DNA of 64,000 nucleotides from SABI01 sp963678555 (GCA_963678555.2 CAXXJA010000002.1:1116001-1180000), one strand, 5' to 3'. Counted from the first letter of the stretch, positions 17,757-26,956 are shown. Program-made: numbers and translations. Notes: generated by a model from the sequence alone, not told the origin.

Positions 17757-19685
17757 TTAGGGGTGATCAAAGGTGAATATATGGACATTGCCGGACTCAT
17801 TTCCTGTATCGTCCGACAGAGGTGATCCACATAGTATAGTGTCGCTATCTACCGATACAGCCGACCCGAAATAATCAGAGGCAGCTCCATCAGGAGCAGT
17901 GATCTTTGTCCCCGTATCCCACGTGCCGCCGGAACCCCGTGTAAATAGGTAGGCGCTGCCTGAATTCAGACCGTCATCGTCATCGTAGTCCGATCCCACA
18001 ATAATCAGATCTCCGCTTATCGACACCGAACCTCCGAATCGGTCATCACCCGCTGCATCGTCAGCGGTGAGCTTGACCTCAGAGTCCCAGACGCCACCCG
18101 TTCTCTCGTAGACATAGGCGCTTCCTGAGCTGCTTCCGGTATCATCATCCCGGGAGGATCCGATAATCATCACATCCCCGTCAATTGATACAGAACTGCC
18201 AAAGTAGTCCGTTGCTTCCCCGTCTGAAGCGGTCACTTTTGCATTGAGATACCAATCCCCCGAGAGACCTTTTTCATAGATATACGCGCTTCCCGCATCC
18301 GCTCCCTTGTCATCATCATGAGGAGCACCGATGAGAGCGCACGCAGCATCGATGCTGACAGCCTGACCAAGGCGGTCTCCTCCGGAACCACTCGGAGGTG
18401 TCAGCTTTGCCTGGAGGTTCCAGTCCCCGGATGTATCTCTGTGGAAGATATAGACGCTCCCCTGAGGAGGGTCGTATACGCTTCCCTGAACAGGAGCGCC
18501 GACGATAGCGTAATCACCGCTTATGTCGACAGCTGAGCCGAACTCATCAAACGCTGTGATTCCACTGGAAGGGAGACGTGTTCCCGTATCCCAGGTGCCG
18601 CTCCCGTCTCTGTGGAATATATAGGCTGCACCGGAAACAGCCCCTTCGGTATCATCCCAGGGAGCGCCGATGATGACATCCTGTTCACTGATGCCGACTG
18701 ATAGACCGAAAGCAGCCCCGGCGGAGCCATCAGGGGCGATAATCTTCGTCCCTTCATCCCAGAGGCCTTCCGTGTCCTTGTGGAAGATATACGCACTTCC
18801 TGAAGCGTCGCCATCGTCATCGTTTCCATAGGCTCCGATGACCGCGTAATCCCCCTGAACCGAAAGAGAAACACCAAAATAATCGAGGGATTCTCCATCG
18901 GCACCCAGGAGTTTAGTGTACTCCATCCAACGGGCAGAGAACGTTCTATTCCCTGTGGAACCGGCAGGTATTGTATCTGATGGGCAAGTATATTCCGCAT
19001 CAGCATACCAGCCGACAAAATAGCTTCCACTTTTTGAGGGAGAATTGAGGGTGATACGAGCATCGAGCATCGTATAGGCAGCAGGGTTTGCTCCGTTTGT
19101 GCCGCCTGCAAGGTTATAGGTGATCGTGTACGTTTCGAGTGTCCACTTTGCATAGATGACCTGGTCAATGAATGTCCCTTCCGGGATGGTGGGAGAGGGA
19201 ACGTCAAATTCTGGATCGCTGTACCATCCGTCAAACGCGTAGCCGTCTTTAACAGGTTCGCTGAAGGTTATCGGGATATCATCTATCGTGAAACTGTCAG
19301 GGTTTTCAGGGGCGTTGACCCCTCCGTCCAGCATATAGGTAATCATATAGGGAGCTATCGTCCATGTCGCATAGAAGATCTTATTCCCCGTGGAACCGGC
19401 AGGTATTGTATCTGATGGGGAAGTATATTCCGCATCAGCATACCAGCCACTGAAGTCATATCCTTCCCTTGCAGGGTCTGTCAGGGTTATCAGACTATCT
19501 CCGGATGAATAGGTTGCAGGGTTATCGCCATTGATACCACCGTTCAGTACATACTGTATCGTGTATACTTCATCCTCAGGATTCATAGAACAATCGGTGA
19601 GCCCGCTGAATGCCAGCAGGATGATGACAGTCAGCAGTGCATGAAGCATCTTGTGGTTTTCTGTTCGGTCTCCGCCTCTTTGCAC
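17757..19685 (-). CDS. surface lipoprotein with InlB-type repeats and FG-GAP beta-propeller
   Basis: 642-residue exported protein. A hydrophobic signal ending in LTDC looks like a lipobox, so it is probably lipid-anchored. Residues ~40-255 hold three Listeria-Bacteroides repeats (YTITYNLAGGTNGANPA ... FVGWYADAEYT). From ~260 to the end are seven FG-GAP units of the form YFGxSVSIxGD...IGA...DDDxGxxSGSAYIF, enough for a closed seven-bladed integrin-like propeller; the Asp-rich loops could bind calcium. The GTG start at 19685 has AGGAGG four bases upstream; an ATG at 19649 is an alternative. The role is probably adhesion or another surface interaction. The IS1634 element lies directly upstream. 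Confidence 0.85.
   Translation of the reverse strand: MQRGGDRTENHKMLHALLTVIILLAFSGLTDCSMNPEDEVYTIQYVLNGGINGDNPATYSSGDSLITLTDPAREGYDFSGWYADAEYTSPSDTIPAGSTGNKIFYATWTIAPYMITYMLDGGVNAPENPDSFTIDDIPITFSEPVKDGYAFDGWYSDPEFDVPSPTIPEGTFIDQVIYAKWTLETYTITYNLAGGTNGANPAAYTMLDARITLNSPSKSGSYFVGWYADAEYTCPSDTIPAGSTGNRTFSARWMEYTKLLGADGESLDYFGVSLSVQGDYAVIGAYGNDDDGDASGSAYIFHKDTEGLWDEGTKIIAPDGSAGAAFGLSVGISEQDVIIGAPWDDTEGAVSGAAYIFHRDGSGTWDTGTRLPSSGITAFDEFGSAVDISGDYAIVGAPVQGSVYDPPQGSVYIFHRDTSGDWNLQAKLTPPSGSGGDRLGQAVSIDAACALIGAPHDDDKGADAGSAYIYEKGLSGDWYLNAKVTASDGEATDYFGSSVSIDGDVMIIGSSRDDDTGSSSGSAYVYERTGGVWDSEVKLTADDAAGDDRFGGSVSISGDLIIVGSDYDDDDGLNSGSAYLFTRGSGGTWDTGTKITAPDGAASDYFGSAVSVDSDTILCGSPLSDDTGNESGNVHIFTFDHP
18949..19013. 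repeat. 65-bp intragenic repeat, copy 1
   Basis: Matches 19384-19448 with two mismatches over 65 bp. It encodes the same part of two Listeria-Bacteroides repeats (YADAEYT...SDTIPAGSTGN). Near identity at DNA level implies recent duplication or gene conversion between repeat units. Confidence 0.85.
19384..19448. repeat. 65-bp intragenic repeat, copy 2
   Basis: Partner of 18949-19013; see that entry. Confidence 0.85.
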
Positions 19686-19762
19686 GATACCTCCTCATGC
19701 TTCTCGATAGGGATGCCGGGCTCAACGGATGTCGAATGGGTACCAGTACAGCAGTGTGCGCC

Positions 19763-19891
19763 ATATATTGATAGTGTACCCCTGCTTCTCCTTGACCGCA
19801 ATGGTGAGGATGCGGAGTGAATACCTTTTCACGATTACGCTGATCTTCGAATGTAGATGGCATACGAAGCATGGGTCACGTATTACCACCT
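19763..19891. repeat. long direct repeat flanking the IS, left copy
   Basis: Identical to 22038-22166. It abuts the left end of the IS1634-family element. The family is known for unusually long, variable target duplications, and this is best read as one. One further base (C) is shared, so the length is 129 or 130 bp. Confidence 0.9.
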
Positions 19892-22037
19892 CCGGTCTTT
19901 TCACTTGTAGTTAACCCCTAACAATCCAGAATCCCAATCAGAGGTCCCGCGAGGGGCCTTTATTACGTCCCCGGCAATTCTTTGTAAAATATTTATCTGT
20001 TTTGTCTTGTGTTGTATTATCGCCCGTGGTATACTCAATCCATAGGAGATTCTATCGTGTTTGTTCAGACAGCTCCCAAAAACAAGGACGGCCGTATCCT
20101 CATGTATTACGCTGAGGGTTACCGTGAGAACGGCAAAGTCAAACAACGAAAAGTCAAACGTATCGGCTTCATCGATGAGTTTGAGCATCTCTACGATGAT
20201 CCCCTTTCTCATTTTAAGAAACTTGCCAAACAGAAGACAAAAGAGAAGCAGGAAGCCTCCAAACCAGTCACCATCACCCTCGAGCCGGATGGAAGACTTC
20301 CCTTCGATGAGGACACAGGGGCGTATGACTGTGTGAAGAACATCGGTCATGCGGCTATCTCTCAGGTATTCCACTCTCTGGGCATTCATCAGTTCCTTGA
20401 CAGCAGACGGCATAGGTATGGATGCGAATACAACCTTACTGCCGTGATGAAACTTCTGGTGTATGAACGTATCCTTGCTCCCGGATCAAAGAGAGCAGCG
20501 TGGCTGGGCAGGGGTAAGTACTTCGACAAGATGGACTTCTCCCTCAATGACATCTACCATTCCTTGAGCATCTTTCCCCACTGGCGCGATGATCTGCTAC
20601 AGTTGCTGCATCAGCAGATGGTACAGCAGTATGACAGAGACTCCACGCTCCTGTTCTATGATGTGACCAACTATTACTTCGAGATTGATGACGAGGATGA
20701 TTTCAGAAAGAAGGGAGTGAGCAAGGAAAAACGTAAGACACCTATCGTTCAGATGGGACTGTTCATGGACGACAGGGGCTTCCCGGTCACCTATGATCTG
20801 TTCGAGGGCAATATGAACGACTGTCAGACCTTCACTCCTATGAGTGAAAGAGTAAGATCTCAGCTCGCTATGGATCATATCATCTTTGTCGCTGACAAGG
20901 CGATGATGAGCGGTGACAATGTTGCTGAGGTGATCACCAACCATAACGGCTACATCTTCAGCAAGTCTGTGAGGGGAGGTACGGATCTTCTCAAGAATAC
21001 GGTGAGAGACTTTGACGGGTACATCAGGTTTGATGAAGGAGGTAATGAGATTCCCTCGTATGACTCAGACACTCCTGTGTCGTTCATGTACAAGGTGCTT
21101 GATGAAGTAAAGGACACCTACGTGAAAAATGTCGAGGGAAAGAGACGGGCTGTGAAGGGAGTCGGCCATTACCAGATCATCTACTGGTCTGCCAAGTATG
21201 CTGCCCGGGCGAAAGTTGATCGTCAGGCTGCAGTCGAGAAGGCACTCGCCGCATCTCAATCCAAAAGCAAGGATGTCATTGACAACAATCATGGCAAGAA
21301 CAAGTACCTCAAGACCCAGGTCTACGATAAGAAAACGAAACAGGCTATTGAAGAGTATGATGCGAAGACGGTTTTCAACTTTGAAAAACTCGAAGAGGAT
21401 GAATCTCTTGACGGTTTCTATGTGATTGAGACCAATGTGACTGGTCTACGTCCTGTTCTTGACAGAAAGGGACATGAGACCGGAGAGATCGAGAATGTAT
21501 TCGACACAAAGAGCCGGTGGCTGGAAAAAGAGGGGATGCTGCAGCTCAACAGGATCGTCACACCCCATGACATCATCGATATGTACCATGGCTTGTGGAA
21601 GATTGAACAGACGTTCCGGGTGACCAAGAGCGAACTTAAGGCCCGTCCTGTATATGTGGCCCGAAAAGACCGCATCGGTTCCCATTTCCTTACCTGTTTC
21701 ATCTCATTGCTGATCGTGAGAATTCTGGAGCATGAACTCAATCATACCCACTCAACCGAACAGATCATCCATTCATTGAGGAAAGGAAATGTCATGGAAC
21801 TCAATAGCACGACGTTCAAGACGCTCTATTATGATCCGGTCCTTAAGGACCTCCATGATACACTGGGAATCGATTTCGGGAAGAATGTGTATAGCCGTGC
21901 ACAGATACGGAGCATGCTTGCAAAAACGAAGAGAAAAAGCTGATGTAACACAGAAATATTTTCAGAGGACCCGGAATAAACTGTTACAATACAGTACTCT
22001 GGGTCCGGTTTTGTCTGGTATTACGTGAAAACTCAGG
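19892..22037 (+). mobile_element. IS1634-family insertion sequence
   Basis: About 2.15 kb with one long transposase gene. The outer ends match as imperfect inverted repeats: CCGGTCTTTTCAC on the left and CCTGAGTTTTCAC (complement of the right end), 10 of 13 positions. Both sides carry the same ~130-bp sequence. The transposase has no visible disruption, so the copy may be active. It separates the lipoprotein gene from the recQ-remnant side of the block. Confidence 0.88.
20057..21943 (+). CDS. IS1634-family (IS4 superfamily) transposase
   Basis: DDE transposase of 628 aa. First Asp in LFYDVTNYYFE (~201), second in VADKAMMSG (~279) and the Glu in KIEQTFRVTKSELKARPVY (~516), which also gives the Y...R...E...K signature of IS4-type enzymes. 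N-terminus EGYRENGKVKQRKVKRIG is typical of the family. The GTG start at 20057 is chosen because ATAGGAG lies 8 nt upstream; the open frame extends to 20009 without a ribosome site. No internal stop. Confidence 0.93.
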   Translation: MFVQTAPKNKDGRILMYYAEGYRENGKVKQRKVKRIGFIDEFEHLYDDPLSHFKKLAKQKTKEKQEASKPVTITLEPDGRLPFDEDTGAYDCVKNIGHAAISQVFHSLGIHQFLDSRRHRYGCEYNLTAVMKLLVYERILAPGSKRAAWLGRGKYFDKMDFSLNDIYHSLSIFPHWRDDLLQLLHQQMVQQYDRDSTLLFYDVTNYYFEIDDEDDFRKKGVSKEKRKTPIVQMGLFMDDRGFPVTYDLFEGNMNDCQTFTPMSERVRSQLAMDHIIFVADKAMMSGDNVAEVITNHNGYIFSKSVRGGTDLLKNTVRDFDGYIRFDEGGNEIPSYDSDTPVSFMYKVLDEVKDTYVKNVEGKRRAVKGVGHYQIIYWSAKYAARAKVDRQAAVEKALAASQSKSKDVIDNNHGKNKYLKTQVYDKKTKQAIEEYDAKTVFNFEKLEEDESLDGFYVIETNVTGLRPVLDRKGHETGEIENVFDTKSRWLEKEGMLQLNRIVTPHDIIDMYHGLWKIEQTFRVTKSELKARPVYVARKDRIGSHFLTCFISLLIVRILEHELNHTHSTEQIIHSLRKGNVMELNSTTFKTLYYDPVLKDLHDTLGIDFGKNVYSRAQIRSMLAKTKRKS

Positions 22038-22166
22038 ATATATTGATAGTGTACCCCTGCTTCTCCTTGACCGCAATGGTGAGGATGCGGAGTGAATACC
22101 TTTTCACGATTACGCTGATCTTCGAATGTAGATGGCATACGAAGCATGGGTCACGTATTACCACCT
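22038..22166. repeat. long direct repeat flanking the IS, right copy
   Basis: Identical to 19763-19891 and begins directly after the right IS end. No gene is recognised within the repeat itself. Confidence 0.9.
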
Positions 22167-22381
22167 CTCCTTAGAATTGGAATAGTATCTGAAAGGTAAG
22201 CTTTCTGGCACTGGGTTACTCATCTGAGAAACCCGGTCTTTCCAATGTTTCTTTCACCGACTGTTCTACACATTCTCCAATCCTATTTTTTTTACCGTTC
22301 TTATCAACAGAGCCAGCAATATATTAAGAGGAGCTTCTAGTATGTATCAGGATCTGTTGTTGACCACAATCTAACAGATTT
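22167..22381. other. intergenic region between IS and recQ remnant
   Basis: About 215 bp, AT-rich. One hairpin (GGGTT...AACCC around 22213-22237) and a T8 run near 22288 are seen, but no gene or convincing promoter. Confidence 0.4.
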
Positions 22382-22776
22382 TATAACGGCAACAAGGCGT
22401 ACTCAGTCATACTGCTGAGTCCTTCCGACCTGAGGCTGAAACAGAATTCTCTGCTACCCTCTTTCACCTCAGGCAGTACATGTCGACGCGAAAGATTACT
22501 TGCCCTCATCAATTCACCAGCCCTCGAGTGTACCGGCTGTGATGTGTGTGAGGACAACAGTGACCGTACGTATCTTGGGATCAGCCCGAGACACTCGACT
22601 CTCAGCAGGTACGGCAGAAGGTTCGATATGGTCACTCGCAAGGGAGAGAAGGGAAGCGTTCACCCCTTCGGACGGTATAAAGGAGTCTTTTCCTCCCGGG
22701 AACCTCGGGAGAGGATATTGCTTCTCTGATGGCTTTCATCAACCGTGAGATCGAGAACCATCAGGCAGAGAGCTGA
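22382..22776 (+). pseudogene. recQ remnant (C-terminal fragment, internally deleted)
   Basis: Translates to a copy of the recQ C-terminal part: LLSPSDL, the zinc region TCRRERLLALINSPALECTGCDVC, and HPFGRYKGVFSS. It then jumps directly to GEDIASLMAFINREIE in the DNA, missing about 285 bp that are present in the intact gene, with a frame change at the join. The helicase core is absent. The tail and the short convergent spacer match the intact recQ locus at 5330-6053. Non-functional. Confidence 0.88.
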
Positions 22777-22811
22777 CAAGAGCTCTTCACCTGAGGTTCA
22801 GATACGCAATT

Positions 22812-24107
22812 CTATGCTCTGGCCGTGTCGACCAGTCCGTTCAGACAACGCATCATATCATTTCTCAGGCGTTCCAGCCTGTCTGATACTTTTATGATCT
22901 CCTGGTTCACGTTGAGCGTCTGAATATTCTCTTTCAGTTGTCTCAACCTGTTCTCGGCAAGAGAGAACTCGGCCTTGAGAGCGCTGAAGCGCTCTGCCGT
23001 ATCTACAAGAAGCTGCTTCTTGTCTGCGAAAAAGGCGGTGAAGTACCCCCGCCTGAGCTCGCCCATCAGGTGAGCCACCGACTCGATACTCTTCACCCGG
23101 GGAGCATTCGAGCCGACAAAGACAAACCCGCTTTTCAGGTGTCCCCGTCGTGCATTGTTGAGTGCCATGGAAATGCAGTAGTTGGACTGTTCCGCCTGGC
23201 ATCCGGCAAGACACTGCCAGGGACAGGAGAAGGTACGTTTCTTCACAGTCGTCGAACGGAGAAAGTCATTCATGATCGCTCGGCCGGGAAGCCCTACCGG
23301 GCTCTTGATGATCCCGATATCCTCCTCACGACAGGCCACAAGGGCTTCCTTGAACGGAAGTTCTGCATCACATTCATCAGTTGCAATGAACCGGGTTCCC
23401 ATCTGAACTCCCGAGGCACCGAGCTTCATGATGTTATAGATATCCTCACCCGTAAAGATGCCGCCGGCTGCGATAACGGGAATGGACTTTGAGAATTCGG
23501 TTTCAAATGCCTTTACTTCCTGTACAACCTCGGGCACAACCCGCTCAAGGGAATAGATGGGATCGTCCAGCTCTTCGAGTGGAATTCCCAGATGGCCTCC
23601 GGCCTTCGGCCCTTCGACAACAACGGCATCGGGCACGTCCTTGTAGATACGCTTCCACATCGAAAAGATCAACTTGGCCGCACGGGCAGAGGATACAATG
23701 GGAACTGCCTTCACTCCTGCTTCTCGCATCTGTTTCACGGGGATATTCTTCACCGGCAGGCCGGCTCCCATGATGACCATATCGACTTTCTCTTCGATCG
23801 AGACAGCAAGCAGTTCATAGAAGTCCTGGAGGGCCACCATGATATTCACACCGATAGGACCGTTCGTCTTTTCCCTGGACGAGCGGATCTGACTCCTCAG
23901 CGCCCTGATGTTTGCTGCCCTTCCGTCCTTGAAATAATCTGGTTCGATCATTCCAATCCCGTTCGCCGCAATGACGCCGACACCGCCGGATTCAGCAACA
24001 GCGCTGCTCAATGAAGAGAGAGAGACTGCCACGCCCATTCCGCCTTGAATGATGGGAGTGTCTGAGTACATATCTCCAATCTGGAGAGACGGCATGGGGA
24101 GTCTCAT
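22812..24107 (-). CDS. nitronate monooxygenase family flavoprotein (2-nitropropane dioxygenase-like)
   Basis: FMN-dependent TIM-barrel protein of 431 aa. N-terminus DTPIIQGGMGVAVSLS, the barrel motif VVEGPKAGGHLG and the phosphate-binding IPVIAAGGIFTGEDI...MGTRF are those of the NMO/FabK-like superfamily. A C-terminal part follows with CPWQCLAGC...YCIS and GFVFVGSNAPRV, then ~80 residues of predicted coiled coil, longer than most NMOs. The true substrate is unknown. Start 24107 (MRLPMPSLQIGD) has GGAG 9 nt upstream and fits the family; an in-frame ATG at 24158 also has a ribosome-like site. A truncated duplicate lies at 6053-6604. Confidence 0.88.
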   Translation of the reverse strand: MRLPMPSLQIGDMYSDTPIIQGGMGVAVSLSSLSSAVAESGGVGVIAANGIGMIEPDYFKDGRAANIRALRSQIRSSREKTNGPIGVNIMVALQDFYELLAVSIEEKVDMVIMGAGLPVKNIPVKQMREAGVKAVPIVSSARAAKLIFSMWKRIYKDVPDAVVVEGPKAGGHLGIPLEELDDPIYSLERVVPEVVQEVKAFETEFSKSIPVIAAGGIFTGEDIYNIMKLGASGVQMGTRFIATDECDAELPFKEALVACREEDIGIIKSPVGLPGRAIMNDFLRSTTVKKRTFSCPWQCLAGCQAEQSNYCISMALNNARRGHLKSGFVFVGSNAPRVKSIESVAHLMGELRRGYFTAFFADKKQLLVDTAERFSALKAEFSLAENRLRQLKENIQTLNVNQEIIKVSDRLERLRNDMMRCLNGLVDTARA

Positions 24108-24346
24108 TTTGACAGACTCCACAAGATTCTGAAATTTCTTATATGTCCATATATGCATGATTCATTCCTTCAAGACTATCTCGCGATGAATAGTCATGTG
24201 ACAACGATACGCGATATAGGACAGTTTTGAAAGGTCTTTTCTCTACATATTCAGGAGTTTCTGTCAAAATAAAAGGAAGAACCGGAGAACTCTCCTGAGT
24301 CTAACGGTTGTCAGATTCAGGGAAGGAGATGGATCTATATAGGCAT

Positions 24347-24988
24347 TCAGGACTTCAGGAATATCTCGATTCTCTCCTTCCCTTTCCCTATATTTTTTCT
24401 TCTCATCGAAATATCTCCAACTTCACCGGTTCGTTTCACGTGTGTCCCTCCGCACGGGACACGGGCGAAACCTTCGATCTCCCAGTATCTCCTGAGGTTT
24501 TCTCTGTCACTGAATTCGCTGGCGACAGGAAGGTCCTGCCGCATAAGGGCCTGAGCTTCTTCGAGCAGTTCAGGAAAGAAATGTGAGATATTCTCTTTGA
24601 GAAAGAAATCAAGTCGGGCTTTATCTTCAGCTATGTGAGCACCGATCTTCTCGATTCGGGGAACCTTCCTATACATCAGCTCAAGTATGAGTTCCGCTGC
24701 AAAGTGCAATCTCATCAGGCGATAACGTCGTTCCCGGTCGATCTGCACAAGGACCGTGTCACCCGGTGAGAGCTCATGACCTTCAGGAAGCTCGTAGATG
24801 ATCTGCCTTCCCTCTTGACGTGCACTGAGCACTGGATAGCTCCCGATCGTCCCTCTGTCACTCTCCTGCCCTCCTGAGAAGGCGTAGAAGATGGTCTGTT
24901 CAAGGGTAACCATTGCCCCCTCGACTGAGGCTATGTTCGTTTCGAGCTCACTCAGGTAGGGATCAGCCCAGAAGACTCTCTCACTCAT
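24347..24988 (-). CDS. alanyl-tRNA editing protein (AlaX-like)
   Basis: Free-standing editing domain of 213 aa, expected to hydrolyse Ser- or Gly-tRNA-Ala. N-terminus FWADPYLSELETNI and FYAFSGGQESDRGTIG match the AlaRS second additional domain. The zinc motif reads RLHFAAELI, so the usual HxxxH is HxxxE, while the second half PCGGTHV (Cys/His) is intact; to my knowledge the HFAAE form also occurs in other bacterial members. Start 24988 overlaps the upstream phosphatase stop by 8 bp (ATGAGTGA), indicating coupling. Confidence 0.85.
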   Translation of the reverse strand: MSERVFWADPYLSELETNIASVEGAMVTLEQTIFYAFSGGQESDRGTIGSYPVLSARQEGRQIIYELPEGHELSPGDTVLVQIDRERRYRLMRLHFAAELILELMYRKVPRIEKIGAHIAEDKARLDFFLKENISHFFPELLEEAQALMRQDLPVASEFSDRENLRRYWEIEGFARVPCGGTHVKRTGEVGDISMRRKNIGKGKERIEIFLKS

Positions 24989-25835
24989 AGCAGGTGTCCT
25001 GCTTTCCCGGGAGCTGAACTGCATCACAGAACCATCGGTGCGTGTGAGCGTTCGTGATGATAAAGTGAGAAGGAAAGTCCCTGATATCCGAGAGGTCAAG
25101 ATCCGAGACCTTCCCGCCTGCCTCCTTCACAAGTACAAGACCGGCCGCCATATCATGGTAGTTGAGATTGAATTCAATATAGGCGTCAGCCTTTCCGCTC
25201 GCCACGTAACAGAGATGAAGAGCGGCAGAGCCGAATCCCCTGATCTCCCCCGCCTCTGTACAGAGGATCTCGAACACCTTGAGATAGTCGTCAAGGCGCC
25301 TCGTGTCCCGCAGAGGCGGTGAGCTGAGGACAACTGTCCTGTGCGGGTCTGCAACAGTGGAAACACAGAGGGGATTCCCGTTGCAGAAGGCACCCCCGCC
25401 ATCCACGGCAGAGTACATATCATCGGTTGACGGATTGTAAATAACACCGACAACAGGTTTCCACGTTTCTCTCTCATAGCCGATACTCACCGTATACCCC
25501 GGCAGACCATGAATGAAATTACTCGTTCCATCAATCGGGTCGATCACCCACGTTCCACCATCCCCGTAGTGCTGATATCCCCCCTCCTCACCGAGGAAGT
25601 TATCCTCAGGGAACCGTTCGTGAAGATACTCCTTGATGATCTCTTCCGACCTGACATCCATGGCTGTCACAAAGTCGTTGCGCCCCTTTGCCGTTGTCTC
25701 AAGAGATTCTTCAGAACGGGAGGACAAGAGGAATTCTCCCGCTCTTCTTGCTGCACTCCTGGCAGCCTCCTCTCTCTGTCTCAGTCCATGATCGCTCATT
25801 TCATGATCTTCCGCGGTGAAATTACCAGCTGTCAT
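24981..25835 (-). CDS. inositol monophosphatase family protein
   Basis: Mg-dependent, Li-sensitive-type phosphatase of up to 284 aa. Metal-binding motifs are intact: EEGG, then DPIDGTSNFIHG, and the C-terminal YHDMAAGLVLVKEAGG, where WD is replaced by HD with the Asp kept. It may act on inositol phosphates, or on PAP or sugar phosphates. The start at 25835 overlaps the upstream stop as ATGA; an ATG at 25799 (MSDHGLRQ), with GGAAG 8 nt upstream, is an equally good start and gives the more typical 272-aa length. Middle gene of a three-gene operon. Confidence 0.87.
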   Translation of the reverse strand: MTAGNFTAEDHEMSDHGLRQREEAARSAARRAGEFLLSSRSEESLETTAKGRNDFVTAMDVRSEEIIKEYLHERFPEDNFLGEEGGYQHYGDGGTWVIDPIDGTSNFIHGLPGYTVSIGYERETWKPVVGVIYNPSTDDMYSAVDGGGAFCNGNPLCVSTVADPHRTVVLSSPPLRDTRRLDDYLKVFEILCTEAGEIRGFGSAALHLCYVASGKADAYIEFNLNYHDMAAGLVLVKEAGGKVSDLDLSDIRDFPSHFIITNAHTHRWFCDAVQLPGKQDTCYE

Positions 25836-26956
25836 ACCGATATCTTTCTTATATAACAGCGTCTTCGCTTGTGCTGACGGGTTTCGAACGTCTTCCACTG
25901 ACTCTGAACATTATCATTATCCTCGAGCTCTGGTCCTGTCTCAGCATACTTCACCCCGTTGGCGATTGCCCGTTTGATTCCTTCATTCATGATGACTGCA
26001 TTGACGCCCCGACCCATATATTCGGGTTTGACTGCGATAAGATAGAGATCGAGGATGGTATGATGACGTATGGCAGAGAGAATCCTCAGGAAACCGAAGG
26101 GGAACAGGCGACCGCCTGACTTCTTCACGGCATCGGCAAGTGACGGAGCCATGATCCCGAAGCCCACCACCTGATCCTTCGGATCCACCACAATAAAAAT
26201 ATATTCCAGAGAGACCAGTGCGATGAACTGATCTATTGCCATCTTGATCTGCCCCTCATTGAGAGGGCAGAAGCCGTAGAGCTGGGCAAACGCATCGTTA
26301 TACATATAGAACATCTGATACGCGTAGGGAATCACTTCCTTCTTTCGCCTGAACTCCTTGATGCGGTAGCCGTGACGTTTCATGGCGATGGAACAGATGC
26401 GCTCTATTCTCTCGTCATTCTTCTCGGGAACCTTGATCTGATACTCGACCCAGTCCACATCCTTGATAAACCCGAGCTGCTCCAGATGTTCACGGTAATA
26501 CGGGTGATTGTATAATGTGATAAACATCCCTTTTTCATCAAACCCCTCAACAAGGAGCCCCTGTTTATCAAGGTCACTGAAGCCGATAGGACCGATAATG
26601 CTCTCCATGCCTTTCTCACCTGCCCAGGATGTCACCGAATCGATGAGAGCCCTGGACACCTCAATGTCATCAATGACATCGTAGCGGGTGAAACGAGCCT
26701 GCTTCATCGATTTCAGTTCGTTGAGCCTGTGGTTGATAAGTCCTGCCAGGCGTCCCACGACCCGGCCTTCCTGCAGTGCGAGATAGGCAACGGTCTCACA
26801 ATACTCGTATGCGGGATTCTTTTTGGGATTAAAATTCCACTTCTCATCATAGGTGAGAGTGGGAACGTAATAGGGATTATCCTTGTAGAGGTCAAGGGGG
26901 AAGTTGAAAAACCGGTCCCAGTCCCTTCTTGTTGTTACTTCCATGATGCGTACCAT
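25832..26956 (-). CDS. GNAT-like N-acetyltransferase family protein (YghO-like)
   Basis: Cytoplasmic protein of 374 aa. The front part (VAYLALQEGRVVGRLAGLINHRLNE; IIGPIGFSDLDKQGLLVEGF) and the C-terminal acetyl-CoA-binding-like stretch (DLYLIAVKPEYMGRGVNAVIMNEG) match long GNAT-related proteins of unknown substrate. AGGAGA lies 5-6 nt before the ATG at 26956. First gene of an operon with the phosphatase and AlaX; the grouping does not reveal a shared pathway. Confidence 0.75.
   Translation of the reverse strand: MVRIMEVTTRRDWDRFFNFPLDLYKDNPYYVPTLTYDEKWNFNPKKNPAYEYCETVAYLALQEGRVVGRLAGLINHRLNELKSMKQARFTRYDVIDDIEVSRALIDSVTSWAGEKGMESIIGPIGFSDLDKQGLLVEGFDEKGMFITLYNHPYYREHLEQLGFIKDVDWVEYQIKVPEKNDERIERICSIAMKRHGYRIKEFRRKKEVIPYAYQMFYMYNDAFAQLYGFCPLNEGQIKMAIDQFIALVSLEYIFIVVDPKDQVVGFGIMAPSLADAVKKSGGRLFPFGFLRILSAIRHHTILDLYLIAVKPEYMGRGVNAVIMNEGIKRAIANGVKYAETGPELEDNDNVQSQWKTFETRQHKRRRCYIRKISV

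Noticed and set aside
19576..19872. 98-codon minus-strand frame across the IS flanking repeat
   Set aside because: It overlaps the lipoprotein start in another frame and shows no family features; the copy at 21962-22147 differs after the repeat.
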